DNA of 64,000 nt from Corynebacterium liangguodongii (GTDB lineage: Bacteria > Actinomycetota > Actinomycetes > Mycobacteriales > Mycobacteriaceae). The stretch is from contig NZ_CP026948.1 in assembly GCF_003070865.1 (NCBI RefSeq), positions 1,984,001-2,048,000 on the forward strand, in the 5' to 3' direction. The translations under genes were made by a program, and so were the position numbers. Numbering within the stretch: the stretch's first letter is position 1; every line of letters starts with the position of its first letter. Shown one piece after another: positions 17,281 to 25,976 of this stretch. Below the pieces are notes generated by a model. The model saw only the letters and a list, made by a program, of their open reading frames with translations, was not told the DNA's origin and made no database searches.

Positions 17281-17332
17281 GCACAACCTCTCCACCCACA
17301 ATCCACGCGCAAAGCACCGACAGGGCCGGTGG

Positions 17333-17345
17333 TACGTTCGAACCC
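17333..17345 (+). promoter_or_regulatory. -10 box of a probable leaderless promoter
   Basis: TACGTT ends 7 nt before the ATG at 17346, with no Shine-Dalgarno sequence. This is the layout of leaderless actinobacterial genes, where transcription starts at the A of the start codon. Confidence 0.5.
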
Positions 17346-18665
17346 ATGGAAAAACCCAACCGTGACCGCATTTTCGCAGACCTTTCATCCCTCGTATCGT
17401 TCAACTCCCCGCACTCGGTGCCGGAGCTCGCCGAGCAGCACGACGCGGCGTGCGCGTGGGTGTGCGAGGCCTTAGAAGGCCAGGGCTTCGAGGTCACCCG
17501 GCACGCGACTGTCGATAACGCGGATGCCATCATCGCCCGCCGCCACATCGCCGATAACGCCCCGACGGTGCTTCTCTACAGCCACTACGACGTCGTCCCG
17601 GCGAACAACCCGGAGGAGTGGACGTCGGACCCGTTCACGCTGACGGAGCGCGACGGGCGCTGGTACGGGCGCGGCGCCGCAGACTGCAAGGGCAACATCG
17701 CCATGCACCTCGAGGCGCTGCGACTGGCAGAGCCCAAGGCCAACATCACGGTCGTGGTCGAGGGTTCCGAGGAGCTCGGCGGCAACGGCGGGCTGGAGAG
17801 GCTCATCGAGGCCTCTCCCGAGCTGTTCGCGGCGGATGCGATCCTCATCGCCGATACCGGTAACGTCGCGGCCGGCACGCCGACGCTGACCACGCAGCTG
17901 CGCGGCGGCGCGCAGGTCCGCGTGGATGTACAGACACTCGAGGGCGACGCGCACTCCGGTAACTTCGGCGGCGCGGCCCCCGATGCGGCTGCTGCGCTGA
18001 TCCACATCGCGCGCTCGCTTTTCGACGACCATGGGCGCACCACCATCGACGGAGTCAACTGCCTCGGCACCTGGGAGGGCGACGCGTATGACCGCGAGAC
18101 CTTCCGCAAGGACGCGGGTGTGCTCGAGGGCGTGCAGCTCTACGGCACCGTCGACGACGAGCCCGCCGACATGGTCTGGGCCCGCCCGGCGGTGACCATG
18201 ATCGGCTTTACCTCCCGCCCCGTCGACGAGGCCCTCAACGCGGTGAACTCGCACGCCAGCGCGCAGTTTAACCTCCGTGTCCCCGCCGGGATGAGCGCGG
18301 CGGAGACCGCGGCCAAGCTCGAAGAGCACATCAACGCCAACACCCCGTGGGGAGCCCAGGTGGATATCGAGGTCACCCAGATCAACGAGCCCTTCGCCAC
18401 CGACATCACAGGCCCCGCAATCACGCTGTTCGGGGAGTGCCTGCGGGAATCCTACGGCGCCGACTCCCTCGCCGTCGTCGGCTCGGGCGGCTCGATCCCG
18501 CTGACGATCACCCTGCAGGACAACGTCCCGGGCGCGGAGATCGTCCTCTTCGGCGTCGAAGAACCCCAGTGCGGGATCCACGGCGTGGACGAGTCGGTCG
18601 ACCCGACCGAGATCGAGCGCATCGCCCTCGCCGAGGCCGAGTTCCTCACCCGGTTCGGAGCCTAA
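17346..18665 (+). CDS. M20 family metallopeptidase (dipeptidase)
   Basis: A 439-residue zinc hydrolase of the M20/ArgE/DapE group. Metal ligands and catalytic residues fit YSHYDVVPA (His and catalytic Asp), RGAADCKGN (bridging Asp), EGSEELGG (catalytic Glu and ligand Glu), DTGN and a late GIHGVDE His. It probably hydrolyses dipeptides or N-acyl amino acids; the exact substrate cannot be read from the sequence. I chose the ATG at 17346; an in-frame extension upstream runs through the repeat array and is not credible. Confidence 0.9.
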   Translation: MEKPNRDRIFADLSSLVSFNSPHSVPELAEQHDAACAWVCEALEGQGFEVTRHATVDNADAIIARRHIADNAPTVLLYSHYDVVPANNPEEWTSDPFTLTERDGRWYGRGAADCKGNIAMHLEALRLAEPKANITVVVEGSEELGGNGGLERLIEASPELFAADAILIADTGNVAAGTPTLTTQLRGGAQVRVDVQTLEGDAHSGNFGGAAPDAAAALIHIARSLFDDHGRTTIDGVNCLGTWEGDAYDRETFRKDAGVLEGVQLYGTVDDEPADMVWARPAVTMIGFTSRPVDEALNAVNSHASAQFNLRVPAGMSAAETAAKLEEHINANTPWGAQVDIEVTQINEPFATDITGPAITLFGECLRESYGADSLAVVGSGGSIPLTITLQDNVPGAEIVLFGVEEPQCGIHGVDESVDPTEIERIALAEAEFLTRFGA

Positions 18666-18697
18666 GACCCCCCCTTGCGCGGGACGCCGGGAGCCAG

Positions 18698-18710
18698 TAG
18701 TGTGATGCGC
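18698..18710 (+). promoter_or_regulatory. -10 box preceding a short leader ORF
   Basis: TAGTGT followed by 7 nt and an ATG (18711), the leaderless arrangement. It lies 33 bp after the peptidase stop. Confidence 0.45.
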
Positions 18711-18767
18711 ATGACAGCGAAGCGAGTAGTAGCGGTAGGAAAGGCTACGCACCCCGGCCATAGTTAA
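18711..18767 (+). CDS. Putative 18-residue leader peptide
   Basis: ATG to TAA encodes MTAKRVVAVGKATHPGHS. It is leaderless by sequence, and about 95 bp separate it from the downstream gene. The stretch after it can fold: GGCC...GGCC and CCCC...GGGG pairs span the leader stop, and CCCA...TGGG sits before the next RBS. The peptide has four valines but no run of a single amino acid, so classical attenuation is uncertain. It could be a leader peptide, an unrelated small protein or chance. Confidence 0.35.
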   Translation: MTAKRVVAVGKATHPGHS

Positions 18768-18861
18768 ACGGCCTTTCGTGGCACGGGGAAGTAGTCGCTA
18801 GGGCAACCCAGAAAAAATTTGGGCCGACTCACTCCCCCACACGGATAAGGAATCGCTCGCC

Positions 18862-19380
18862 ATGGCAATCACCGCCACCACACCCACCGCCCACAACCTC
18901 CTCTCCGACTACCGCGACCCGTTCCAGGCTCGCTACGACATCGACACCCGCCTGCCCAAGGAACTGCGCGAGCAGGCCCGCGGGATGGACTGGGGGCTGT
19001 TCATGGCAACCTACGCGCCGGCACCGACGATGCAGGTCGTTGTCACGGGCGTCGATAAGCTGAACTGGTGCGATAGCCTCTACACCGCCGAGCTGACGCG
19101 CACATCGAAGACGCGAGCCCCCGAGACCACGCACTGTGAGGTCACCGCCTCCGGCCCCCTCGCCGCGATAAGCGCCATCCTGGCCGAGCACGGCCGCTAC
19201 GTCGAGGTCTTGGCTTTCCACCAGATCGCGCTGCACGAAGCCACCGTGACCTGCGTCAAGGTCGCCCACCAGGTCAACCACACCCGCAGCGCGTGGGCCG
19301 TCGGATTCGGCCCTAACCCGGCCCACTCCGTCGCCTCGGCGCTCTCCGCCGGCGCACAACGCATCTACGGCAATCTCTAA
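18862..19380 (+). CDS. Stand-alone LeuA allosteric-domain-like protein
   Basis: A 172-residue protein whose C-terminal half (CEVTASGPLAAISAILAEHG ... AWAVGFGPNPAHSVASALSAGAQRI) resembles the regulatory/dimerisation domain of 2-isopropylmalate synthase, which binds leucine. No TIM-barrel catalytic domain is present. It could be a free-standing regulator or amino-acid sensor. RBS AAGGAA precedes the ATG. It follows the possible leader peptide and ends in a strong terminator, so it is a separate unit from the mrp operon. The family assignment comes from pattern similarity only. Confidence 0.6.
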   Translation: MAITATTPTAHNLLSDYRDPFQARYDIDTRLPKELREQARGMDWGLFMATYAPAPTMQVVVTGVDKLNWCDSLYTAELTRTSKTRAPETTHCEVTASGPLAAISAILAEHGRYVEVLAFHQIALHEATVTCVKVAHQVNHTRSAWAVGFGPNPAHSVASALSAGAQRIYGNL

Positions 19381-19406
19381 ACCCTGCTACACTCATAGGC
19401 GTTCAT

Positions 19407-19438
19407 TGCGTCGCCTTCGCGGCGGCGCATATTTTTTA
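19407..19438 (+). terminator. Rho-independent terminator
   Basis: 9-bp stem TGCGTCGCC / GGCGGCGCA with a TTCGC loop, followed by TATTTTTTAATT. It separates the LeuA-domain gene from mrpA. Confidence 0.9.
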
Positions 19439-19512
19439 ATTAAAAACTTTTCCTCCCGACGGCGGCAGCACGCGCGTCGCCCGTCCAGCCGAGAAATGGA
19501 GGGGTACGCATT

Positions 19513-22500
19513 GTGCTGACATTGCTCTTAGCACTCACAGTTGCCATGATCGCCGCGCCGATCATGCTGCGCGCCATCGGCCGGGTCACGTTTGCCCTCA
19601 TCGCGCTCGTCCCGCTCGCGGGGTTTGCCTGGATCTTAAGCCTGTTCAACGGCGGGGTGTTCTCCGACGGCGGGGCCATCTTAGCCACCTACGAGTGGAT
19701 GCCCAGCACGAACCTCAACCTGGAGTTCCACCTCGATGCGCTCTCCGGGCTCTTTAGCCTCATCATCCTGGGCGTCGGCGCGCTGGTGCTGTTCTACTGC
19801 TGGGGCTACTTCGACTCCAACCCGCGCCGCCTCGCCGTCTTCGGCGCGGAGCTCACCATGTTCACCATGGTGATGTACGGCCTCGTCATTGCCGATAATT
19901 TCCTGCTCATGTATATGTTCTGGGAGCTGACTTCGGTTCTGTCGTACCTGTTGGTGTCCTACTACGGCGAGAGGGCCTCCTCCCGCCGCGCCGCCCTGCA
20001 GGCGCTCATGGTCACCACCTTCGGCGGGCTAGCCATGCTTGTGGGCATCGTGCTCTTCGGTGTGACGACAGGCATCTGGCGGCTCTCCGAGATCTCCCAG
20101 CTCGACCAGGTCGCCGCCACCCCAGGCATCGCCGCGGCGATCGTGCTCATCATGCTCGGCGCCCTGTCGAAGTCCGCGCAGGCTCCGTTCCATTTCTGGC
20201 TGCCCGGGGCGATGGCCGCGCCCACCCCGGTCTCCGCGTACCTGCACTCCGCCGCGATGGTCAAGGCCGGAATCTACCTTGTCGCCCGCCTCGCCCCCGA
20301 CTTCGCGGCGGTACCCACCTGGCACATCGTCGTCTGTGGCATGGGGACCTTTACCATGCTGCTTGGTGGCTGGATGGCGCTCAAGCAGACAGACCTTAAG
20401 CTCATTTTGGCCTACGGCACCGTCTCCCAGCTCGGGTTCATCTTCGCGGTCATCGGCATTGGCTCGCGCGAGGCTACCATGGCCGGCCTCGCGCTGACCA
20501 TGGCACACTCTATTTTCAAGGCGACCTTGTTCATGGTCGTCGGCGCGATCGACCACACGACCGGCACCCGCGATATTCGCAAGCTCACCGGCCTGGGCGG
20601 CAAGGAGCCGCTGGTGGCCGGCCTCGCCATCGTCTCGGCGGCCTCCATGGCGGGCATCCCCCCGCTCTATGGGTTCGTGGCCAAAGAGGCCGCGCTCGAC
20701 GCGGTGCTCCACGAGGAGTTGCTCCACGGGATGCCCGGCTACATGCTGCTCACCGGGCTTGTCGCGGGCTCCGTCCTCACCATGGCCTACTCGCTGCGCT
20801 TCATCTTCGGCGCCTTTTTCTCCCTCGGCTCGCCCGCGGACGGGACTGTGTCTAAAGCTGTAGCGCACATGCATCCGATTGGGCCCACCCTGTGGCTCTC
20901 CCCCGCGGTGCTCACCGTGCTCACCGTCGCACTTGGTCCCTGGCCGGGCTGGGTGAGCGGTGTGATTAACGAATACCTCGACGTGCGCTTCCCGGAGGTT
21001 GCGGCGAGCGAGCTCGCGTTGTGGCACGGCTTTACCATCCCGCTCGCGCTCACGGCACTCATCGTCGCGTTGGGCACCTTGATGTTTTGGCAGCGCGACC
21101 TCGTCGCGCGAGCGTATTTCGAGCGCCCCGCGCTTGGCGACGCCAACTCGGTGTGGGACAACATCATCCGCGCACTCTCGATTACCTCGCTGCGTTTGAC
21201 GGCGTCGACCCAGCGCGGCTCGCTGGCGATCAACTTGGCCACGATTTTCTTCGTGCTCATGGTGTTCCCGCTGCTCTCACTCATCCTCGGCCAGTCCAAC
21301 GACATCCGCATCATCGTCGCCGACAACCCCTGGCAGGCGTTTACGGCTGTGCTTGCCTCGCTGCTCGCGCTCGGGGCGGTGATGCAGCGCAACCGCCTCT
21401 CCGGAGTCATCATTGTCGGGCTCACCGGCTTTAGCCTTGCACTTATCTTCGCCTTGCACGGCGCTCCCGACCTCGCCCTGACCCAGATACTCGTAGAGAC
21501 CATCGTCATGGTCATCTTCATGCTCGTGCTGCGCAAGCTCCCTGCAAATCTGGAGGCCCGCGGCGATAGCGACGTGCGCCTGCGTGCCTGGCTCTCTATC
21601 GGCACTGGGCTCTCCGTGGTCATCATTGCTATGACCGCGATGTCGGCTCGGGTGGCAGAGCCGATCTCAACGGCGATGCCGGGCCTCGCCTACGAGATTG
21701 GCCACGGCCGCAATGTGGTCAACGTTTTGCTTGTAGATCTCCGCGGGTTCGACACCTTCGGAGAAATCACCGTCCTTATCATCGCTGCCACAGGCGTGGC
21801 CAGCCTCATCTTCGGCACTGGTTCATTCCACCGCCAAACCCGCCGCCCGGTGCTCTCCGCGACGGTGCCGCGCTGGCTTGCTTCCCAGGCCGGCTCCGAG
21901 ACGTCGCAAAACCGCCACCTCATGGTTGCGGTCTCCGCGCGCATCCTCTTCCCCTCGATGATGCTGCTCTCGGCCTACTTCTTCTTCGCCGGCCACAACG
22001 CTCCCGGCGGCGGCTTCGCCGGCGGCCTCGTCGCCGCCCTGGCGTTCTCGCTGCGCTACATCGCGGGGGGCCGTAAGGAAATCGAGGAGGCGCTGCCCAT
22101 AAACCCGTCGACGCTCTTGGGCACGGGTCTGCTGCTCTCGGCCACGGCGGTGGCTGCTCCCCTCCTCCTCGGCAACCCACCTTTGACCTCCGCGCACGTG
22201 GAGCTCGAGCTGCCGTTCATCGGCGAGGTGAGCATCGTCTCCGCGATGCTTTTCGACGCCGGGGTCTACGTCATCGTCATCGGCCTTATCCTCCATATCC
22301 TCAACTCCTTCGGAGGCTTCCTCGACCGGGAGGAACAGGCGCGCAAGGACCGCGTGAAGGGTCGCGCCCGCGCACTATTGGAGAAAAACGAAAAACGCCG
22401 AGCCGCCCAGACGAAGCGCCGCGTCGAACGAGCCGGGCGCAGTACGGATGCCACCGAGCCTGGAACGCCTGCGCCGCAACGCGTCTCCGTTGCGGGCGGG

Positions 22501-22536
22501 TCGACGTTGATAAGTGAAGCCCAAAGGAGAGATTGA
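19513..22536 (+). CDS. mrpA: Na+/H+ antiporter subunit A (MrpA with fused MrpB domain)
   Basis: A 1007-residue polytopic membrane protein, the largest subunit of the Mrp (Mnh/Sha) cation/proton antiporter. The NuoL-like antiporter domain (about residues 100-400, including LLMYMFWELTSVLSYLLV and KSAQAPFHFWLPGAMAAPTPVSAYLHSA) is followed by MrpA C-terminal helices and an MnhB-like module (about 800-930, LFPSMMLLSAYFFFAGHNAPGGGF). A separate mrpB gene is therefore absent. The tail is charged. GTG start with GGAGGGG upstream. First gene of the mrpACDEFG operon, which exports Na+ or other cations and aids pH homeostasis. Confidence 0.95.
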   Translation: MLTLLLALTVAMIAAPIMLRAIGRVTFALIALVPLAGFAWILSLFNGGVFSDGGAILATYEWMPSTNLNLEFHLDALSGLFSLIILGVGALVLFYCWGYFDSNPRRLAVFGAELTMFTMVMYGLVIADNFLLMYMFWELTSVLSYLLVSYYGERASSRRAALQALMVTTFGGLAMLVGIVLFGVTTGIWRLSEISQLDQVAATPGIAAAIVLIMLGALSKSAQAPFHFWLPGAMAAPTPVSAYLHSAAMVKAGIYLVARLAPDFAAVPTWHIVVCGMGTFTMLLGGWMALKQTDLKLILAYGTVSQLGFIFAVIGIGSREATMAGLALTMAHSIFKATLFMVVGAIDHTTGTRDIRKLTGLGGKEPLVAGLAIVSAASMAGIPPLYGFVAKEAALDAVLHEELLHGMPGYMLLTGLVAGSVLTMAYSLRFIFGAFFSLGSPADGTVSKAVAHMHPIGPTLWLSPAVLTVLTVALGPWPGWVSGVINEYLDVRFPEVAASELALWHGFTIPLALTALIVALGTLMFWQRDLVARAYFERPALGDANSVWDNIIRALSITSLRLTASTQRGSLAINLATIFFVLMVFPLLSLILGQSNDIRIIVADNPWQAFTAVLASLLALGAVMQRNRLSGVIIVGLTGFSLALIFALHGAPDLALTQILVETIVMVIFMLVLRKLPANLEARGDSDVRLRAWLSIGTGLSVVIIAMTAMSARVAEPISTAMPGLAYEIGHGRNVVNVLLVDLRGFDTFGEITVLIIAATGVASLIFGTGSFHRQTRRPVLSATVPRWLASQAGSETSQNRHLMVAVSARILFPSMMLLSAYFFFAGHNAPGGGFAGGLVAALAFSLRYIAGGRKEIEEALPINPSTLLGTGLLLSATAVAAPLLLGNPPLTSAHVELELPFIGEVSIVSAMLFDAGVYVIVIGLILHILNSFGGFLDREEQARKDRVKGRARALLEKNEKRRAAQTKRRVERAGRSTDATEPGTPAPQRVSVAGGSTLISEAQRRD

Positions 22537-22537
22537 G

Positions 22538-23029
22538 ATGACTGCCAACTTGTTTTTGCTCATCGCCTCCGGGGTCCTCATCTCCTGCGGCGTCTACCTC
22601 ATGCTCGATCGTGCGATGACCCGCATGATCATGGGTATTCTGCTGCTTGGCAACGGCGTGAACCTCATCATGCTGCAGGCCGGCGGCCAAGCCGGTTCCC
22701 CGCCGATCATCGGGCGCACCACAGAGCGCTACGGCGAGAAGATGGCCGACCCGCTGGCCCAGGCGATGATCCTCACCGCCATCGTTATCTCGATGGCCAT
22801 GTCTGCCTTCCTCCTCGCGTTGGCCTACCGCCAGTTCCGCTATCGTGTCGACGACCTCATCGAGCGCGACGAGGAAGACCGCGCGATCGCCGCCCGCCCC
22901 TCGACCGCCTCCGCGCAACCGGATCACGACGCCTCCGACGACCCGCACACCGGGCGCGCCAGCGCCTCCGGCGACAACTTCGGCCCGCGCTCCTTCGAAC
23001 AACCCGTGGAAGGGGCCGACGAGAAATGA
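22538..23029 (+). CDS. mrpC: Na+/H+ antiporter subunit C
   Basis: A 163-residue NuoK-like membrane subunit with three helices (NLFLLIASGVLISCGVYLML, MIMGILLLGNGVNLIML, QAMILTAIVISMAMSAFLLAL) and a hydrophilic C-terminal extension longer than in the Bacillus protein. The ATG at 22538 follows AAAGGAGAGA and begins 1 bp after the mrpA stop. It overlaps mrpD by 4 bp. Confidence 0.93.
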   Translation: MTANLFLLIASGVLISCGVYLMLDRAMTRMIMGILLLGNGVNLIMLQAGGQAGSPPIIGRTTERYGEKMADPLAQAMILTAIVISMAMSAFLLALAYRQFRYRVDDLIERDEEDRAIAARPSTASAQPDHDASDDPHTGRASASGDNFGPRSFEQPVEGADEK

Positions 23030-24822
23030 GTGAGATGTTTGTCAGCTACGCGGCCTGGCTCGCCCCGGCCGTCCCCTACCTCATCGCGGTGCCGATCCTC
23101 CTCCCCGCGCTCGCCGCGGCGTTGATCCTGCTCTTTGACAAGCACCTGACGCTGCAGCACACCATCGCCTTTTTCACGCTGCTCTCCCTGGCGTTCGTGG
23201 CGGCCTCGCTGCTCATCGTCTCGACCACCTACGGCATCCAGACCCTGCAGGTCGGCGGGTGGGACGCCCCCATTGGCATCACCTTGGTCGCCGACCGCCT
23301 CTCCACGGTCTTCCTCACTGTCTCCTCGATCGTGCTCTTCGCCGTGATGTGGTACGGCATCTCCCAGGGATTGAAGGACGGCACAGAGGACGACCCTGTC
23401 GCGGTGTTCCTGCCGAGCTACATGCTGCTGACCATGGGCGTGAACCTGGCGTTCCTCGCCGGGGACCTGTTTAACCTCTACGTCGGCTTCGAGATCTTCC
23501 TTGTCGCCTCCTACATCCTGCTCACCCTCGGCGCGTCCGCGGCGCGCGTGCGCGTGGGCATCGGCTACGTCATGGTCTCCATGGCCTCCTCGATGGTCTT
23601 CCTCATCGCGCTCGCGCTGATCTACGCCTCGGTGGGGACGGTCAACATGGCCCAGGCGGGCATGCGGCTCGAGGAGCTGCCGGTGGGCACCCGCTCGGCG
23701 ATCTTCGCCACCCTGCTCGTCGCCTTCGGCATCAAAGCCGCCGCCTTCCCCCTCGACGCCTGGCTCCCCGACTCCTACCCCAGCGCGGCCTCCCTGGTCA
23801 CCGCGGTCTTCGCCGGCTTGTTGACGAAGGTCGGTGTGTACTCGATCATCCGGATGCGCTCGACCGTCTTTACCGACGGCTCCCTCGACACCGTGCTCAT
23901 GTGGGTGGCGCTGGCGACGATGATCATGGGTATCATGGGCGCGCTCGCCCAGAACCTCATCAAACGACTACTTTCGTTCACCCTGGTCAGCCACATCGGC
24001 TACATGCTCTTCGGCGTCGCGCTGGGCTCGGTTGCGGGGTGGGGCGGGGCGATCTTCTACGCCGTGCACCACATTTTGATCCAGACCACGCTCTTCGTCG
24101 TCGTCGGCCTCATCGAGCGCCACGCGGGAACCTCGCAGCTGCGCAGGCTCGGCTCGGTGATCTACGCCTCCCCCTTGATCGCCATTCTGTTCTTCATCCC
24201 GGCGATGAATATGGGCGGCATCCCGCCGTTCTCGGGGTTCTTGGGCAAGGTCCTCCTCCTCGAAGCGGGCGCGCGCGACGGGTCGTGGCTGGCCTGGACG
24301 CTCGTCGGGGGCACCGTGGTGACCTCGCTGCTCACCCTCTACTCGATGATCCTCGTCTTCTCCAAGGGCTTCCTGCGCGATCGTGCCGACGCCCCCGAGG
24401 GCCACCTCGCCGTCGACCGGCCCTCCTCCCTGGCAGGTAACCACTCCACCATCCCGGCGGAGGAACGCAACGTCGTCGGCGGGATCCCGGTGGGCATGCT
24501 GCTCTCTACCGTCATGCTCATCACCGCCTCCCTGTCGCTGACCGTGCTCGCCGGCCCGGTCGCCACCGTGACGGGGCGGGCGGCAGAGCAGGTGGGAGAC
24601 GTCGAAATCTACCGCGCGGCCGTGCTGGGCACCGACGACGCCGCGCCGACCCGCGACCTCGAGCTCGGTGGCGAGCCGGCCTCGGACGGGATTACAGAGC
24701 GCCCCGGAGGAGATGACGTCGTCTCCTCCCCGGGGTTAAGCACCGCCCCGGTGCCGCGGCCCGTCAACCCGGGCAACGGCGCCACCGAAGCCGAATCGGC
24801 GGAACCGACGGAAAGGCAGTAA
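23026..24822 (+). CDS. mrpD: Na+/H+ antiporter subunit D
   Basis: A 598-residue NuoN/NuoM-like polytopic protein, the second proton-translocating subunit of the Mrp complex. Conserved segments include LFNLYVGFEIFLVASYILL (key Glu), IKAAAFPLDAWLPDSYPSA and HHILIQTTLFVVVGLIERHAG. The C-terminal 90 residues after the last helix are hydrophilic and probably cytoplasmic. ATGA overlap with mrpC; mrpE follows after 4 bp. Confidence 0.94.
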   Translation: MSEMFVSYAAWLAPAVPYLIAVPILLPALAAALILLFDKHLTLQHTIAFFTLLSLAFVAASLLIVSTTYGIQTLQVGGWDAPIGITLVADRLSTVFLTVSSIVLFAVMWYGISQGLKDGTEDDPVAVFLPSYMLLTMGVNLAFLAGDLFNLYVGFEIFLVASYILLTLGASAARVRVGIGYVMVSMASSMVFLIALALIYASVGTVNMAQAGMRLEELPVGTRSAIFATLLVAFGIKAAAFPLDAWLPDSYPSAASLVTAVFAGLLTKVGVYSIIRMRSTVFTDGSLDTVLMWVALATMIMGIMGALAQNLIKRLLSFTLVSHIGYMLFGVALGSVAGWGGAIFYAVHHILIQTTLFVVVGLIERHAGTSQLRRLGSVIYASPLIAILFFIPAMNMGGIPPFSGFLGKVLLLEAGARDGSWLAWTLVGGTVVTSLLTLYSMILVFSKGFLRDRADAPEGHLAVDRPSSLAGNHSTIPAEERNVVGGIPVGMLLSTVMLITASLSLTVLAGPVATVTGRAAEQVGDVEIYRAAVLGTDDAAPTRDLELGGEPASDGITERPGGDDVVSSPGLSTAPVPRPVNPGNGATEAESAEPTERQ

Positions 24823-24826
24823 CACC

Positions 24827-25345
24827 ATGGATGGATTGAAAAGCCGCCTGCATTTAAGCTACGTCGTGTGGCTCACCTTCATGTGGGTGCTGCTCATGGG
24901 TGAGCTCACCCTCGCCAACGTCGTGGCCGGGCTCCTCCTCGCCTTAGCCATCGTCTTGTTCCTGCCGCTGCCGCAGATCCCGCGCAGCCACAGCCGCGTC
25001 GCCTGGGGCAAGCTCATCGTCTTCGTCCTAAGGTGGTTCGGCGACCTGCTCACCGCCTCGGCCAAGGTCGCGTGGCTGGCCCTGCGCCCGGCCGCGCCGC
25101 CGCGCAACGCAGTGCTGCAGGTGCCCATGCGCGTGTCCAACGACCTCGTGCTCTACCTCGCCACCTGCGCCTACAACCTGCAGCCGGGCGGTTCGGTCAC
25201 GGACTTAGACGTGGCCAACCGCACCTGGACCATCCACGTCCTCGACGCCGACGGGCCCGAGGACATCGAGCGCGAGCGGGAAAACGTGGCCAAGCTGGAG
25301 CGAGACATGATCGACATCTTTGAAAGCAGGGGGTCAGCCCGATGA
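24827..25345 (+). CDS. mrpE: Na+/H+ antiporter subunit E
   Basis: A 172-residue MnhE-family protein with an N-terminal helix pair (YVVWLTFMWVLLMGELTLANVVAGLLLALAIVLFLPL) and a soluble C-terminal part with the family signature RVSNDLVLYLATCAYNLQPG. It lies inside the mrp operon and overlaps mrpF by 4 bp. MrpE is required for full antiport activity of the complex. Confidence 0.93.
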   Translation: MDGLKSRLHLSYVVWLTFMWVLLMGELTLANVVAGLLLALAIVLFLPLPQIPRSHSRVAWGKLIVFVLRWFGDLLTASAKVAWLALRPAAPPRNAVLQVPMRVSNDLVLYLATCAYNLQPGGSVTDLDVANRTWTIHVLDADGPEDIERERENVAKLERDMIDIFESRGSAR

Positions 25346-25620
25346 ACCCGGCCGTCTATAACGCCTTCCTCGGCCTCGCCGCGGTGCTCCTCGTCGTGGG
25401 GTTTTTCACCATCGCCTGGCGCATCGTCGTTGGCCCGAACTCGATGGACCGTGCACTTGGCAACGACGCTATCTCTGCATCCCTGCAGTGCGTACTCGCC
25501 CTCTACATCTGTTGGTCGCTGGATACGACGGTGGTTGACGTCATGATCGTCATCGCGCTGCTCGGATTCATCTCCTCGGCGTCCATCGCCCGCTACCGCA
25601 AGAAGGATGATGCGCTGTGA
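25342..25620 (+). CDS. mrpF: Na+/H+ antiporter subunit F
   Basis: A 92-residue protein with three helices of the MnhF/PhaF family; the conserved WRIVVGPNSMDRALGNDAISA loop carries the functional Asp. ATGA overlap with mrpE upstream and with mrpG downstream. Confidence 0.93.
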   Translation: MNPAVYNAFLGLAAVLLVVGFFTIAWRIVVGPNSMDRALGNDAISASLQCVLALYICWSLDTTVVDVMIVIALLGFISSASIARYRKKDDAL

Positions 25621-25973
25621 TCACAGATATCATTTCCCTCGTTTTCATCCTCCCCGGCGCTTTCATGGTCTTCTCCGCCGCGGTCGGCGTGGTACGCTTC
25701 CGCACCACCATGGCGCGGGTGCACGCGATCACGAAACCGCAGACCACGGGGCTTGTGCTCATGGTCACCGGCACGATCATCCGGCTTATCGGCTCGCCCA
25801 ATTTCGGGGTGCACGAGCGTAGTGATATCGGAATGCTCATCCTGCTGACCATCTTCGCGCTCATGACCAGCCCCGTCACGGCGCAGCGCCTCGGGCGCAT
25901 CTCGCGCCTCGAGGGCCTCTACGGCGGGGAGGACGACATCACCGTCAACGAGCGCCCGGCCCGAAACCCTTAA
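25617..25973 (+). CDS. mrpG: Na+/H+ antiporter subunit G
   Basis: A 118-residue MnhG/PhaG-family membrane subunit: three helices, with the conserved AAVGVVRFRTTMARVHAITKPQTTG segment split between helices 1 and 2 and the MTSPVTAQRLGR motif near the end. GTG start overlapping mrpF. It is the last gene of the operon; only 3 bp separate its stop from the convergent ligase gene, so there is no room for an intergenic terminator. Confidence 0.93.
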   Translation: MITDIISLVFILPGAFMVFSAAVGVVRFRTTMARVHAITKPQTTGLVLMVTGTIIRLIGSPNFGVHERSDIGMLILLTIFALMTSPVTAQRLGRISRLEGLYGGEDDITVNERPARNP

Positions 25974-25976
25974 AGG

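Noticed and set aside
17121..17345. Upstream extension of the M20 peptidase
   Set aside because: The extension translates repeat array 1; the ATG at 17346 has a leaderless -10 box and starts the family-like sequence.
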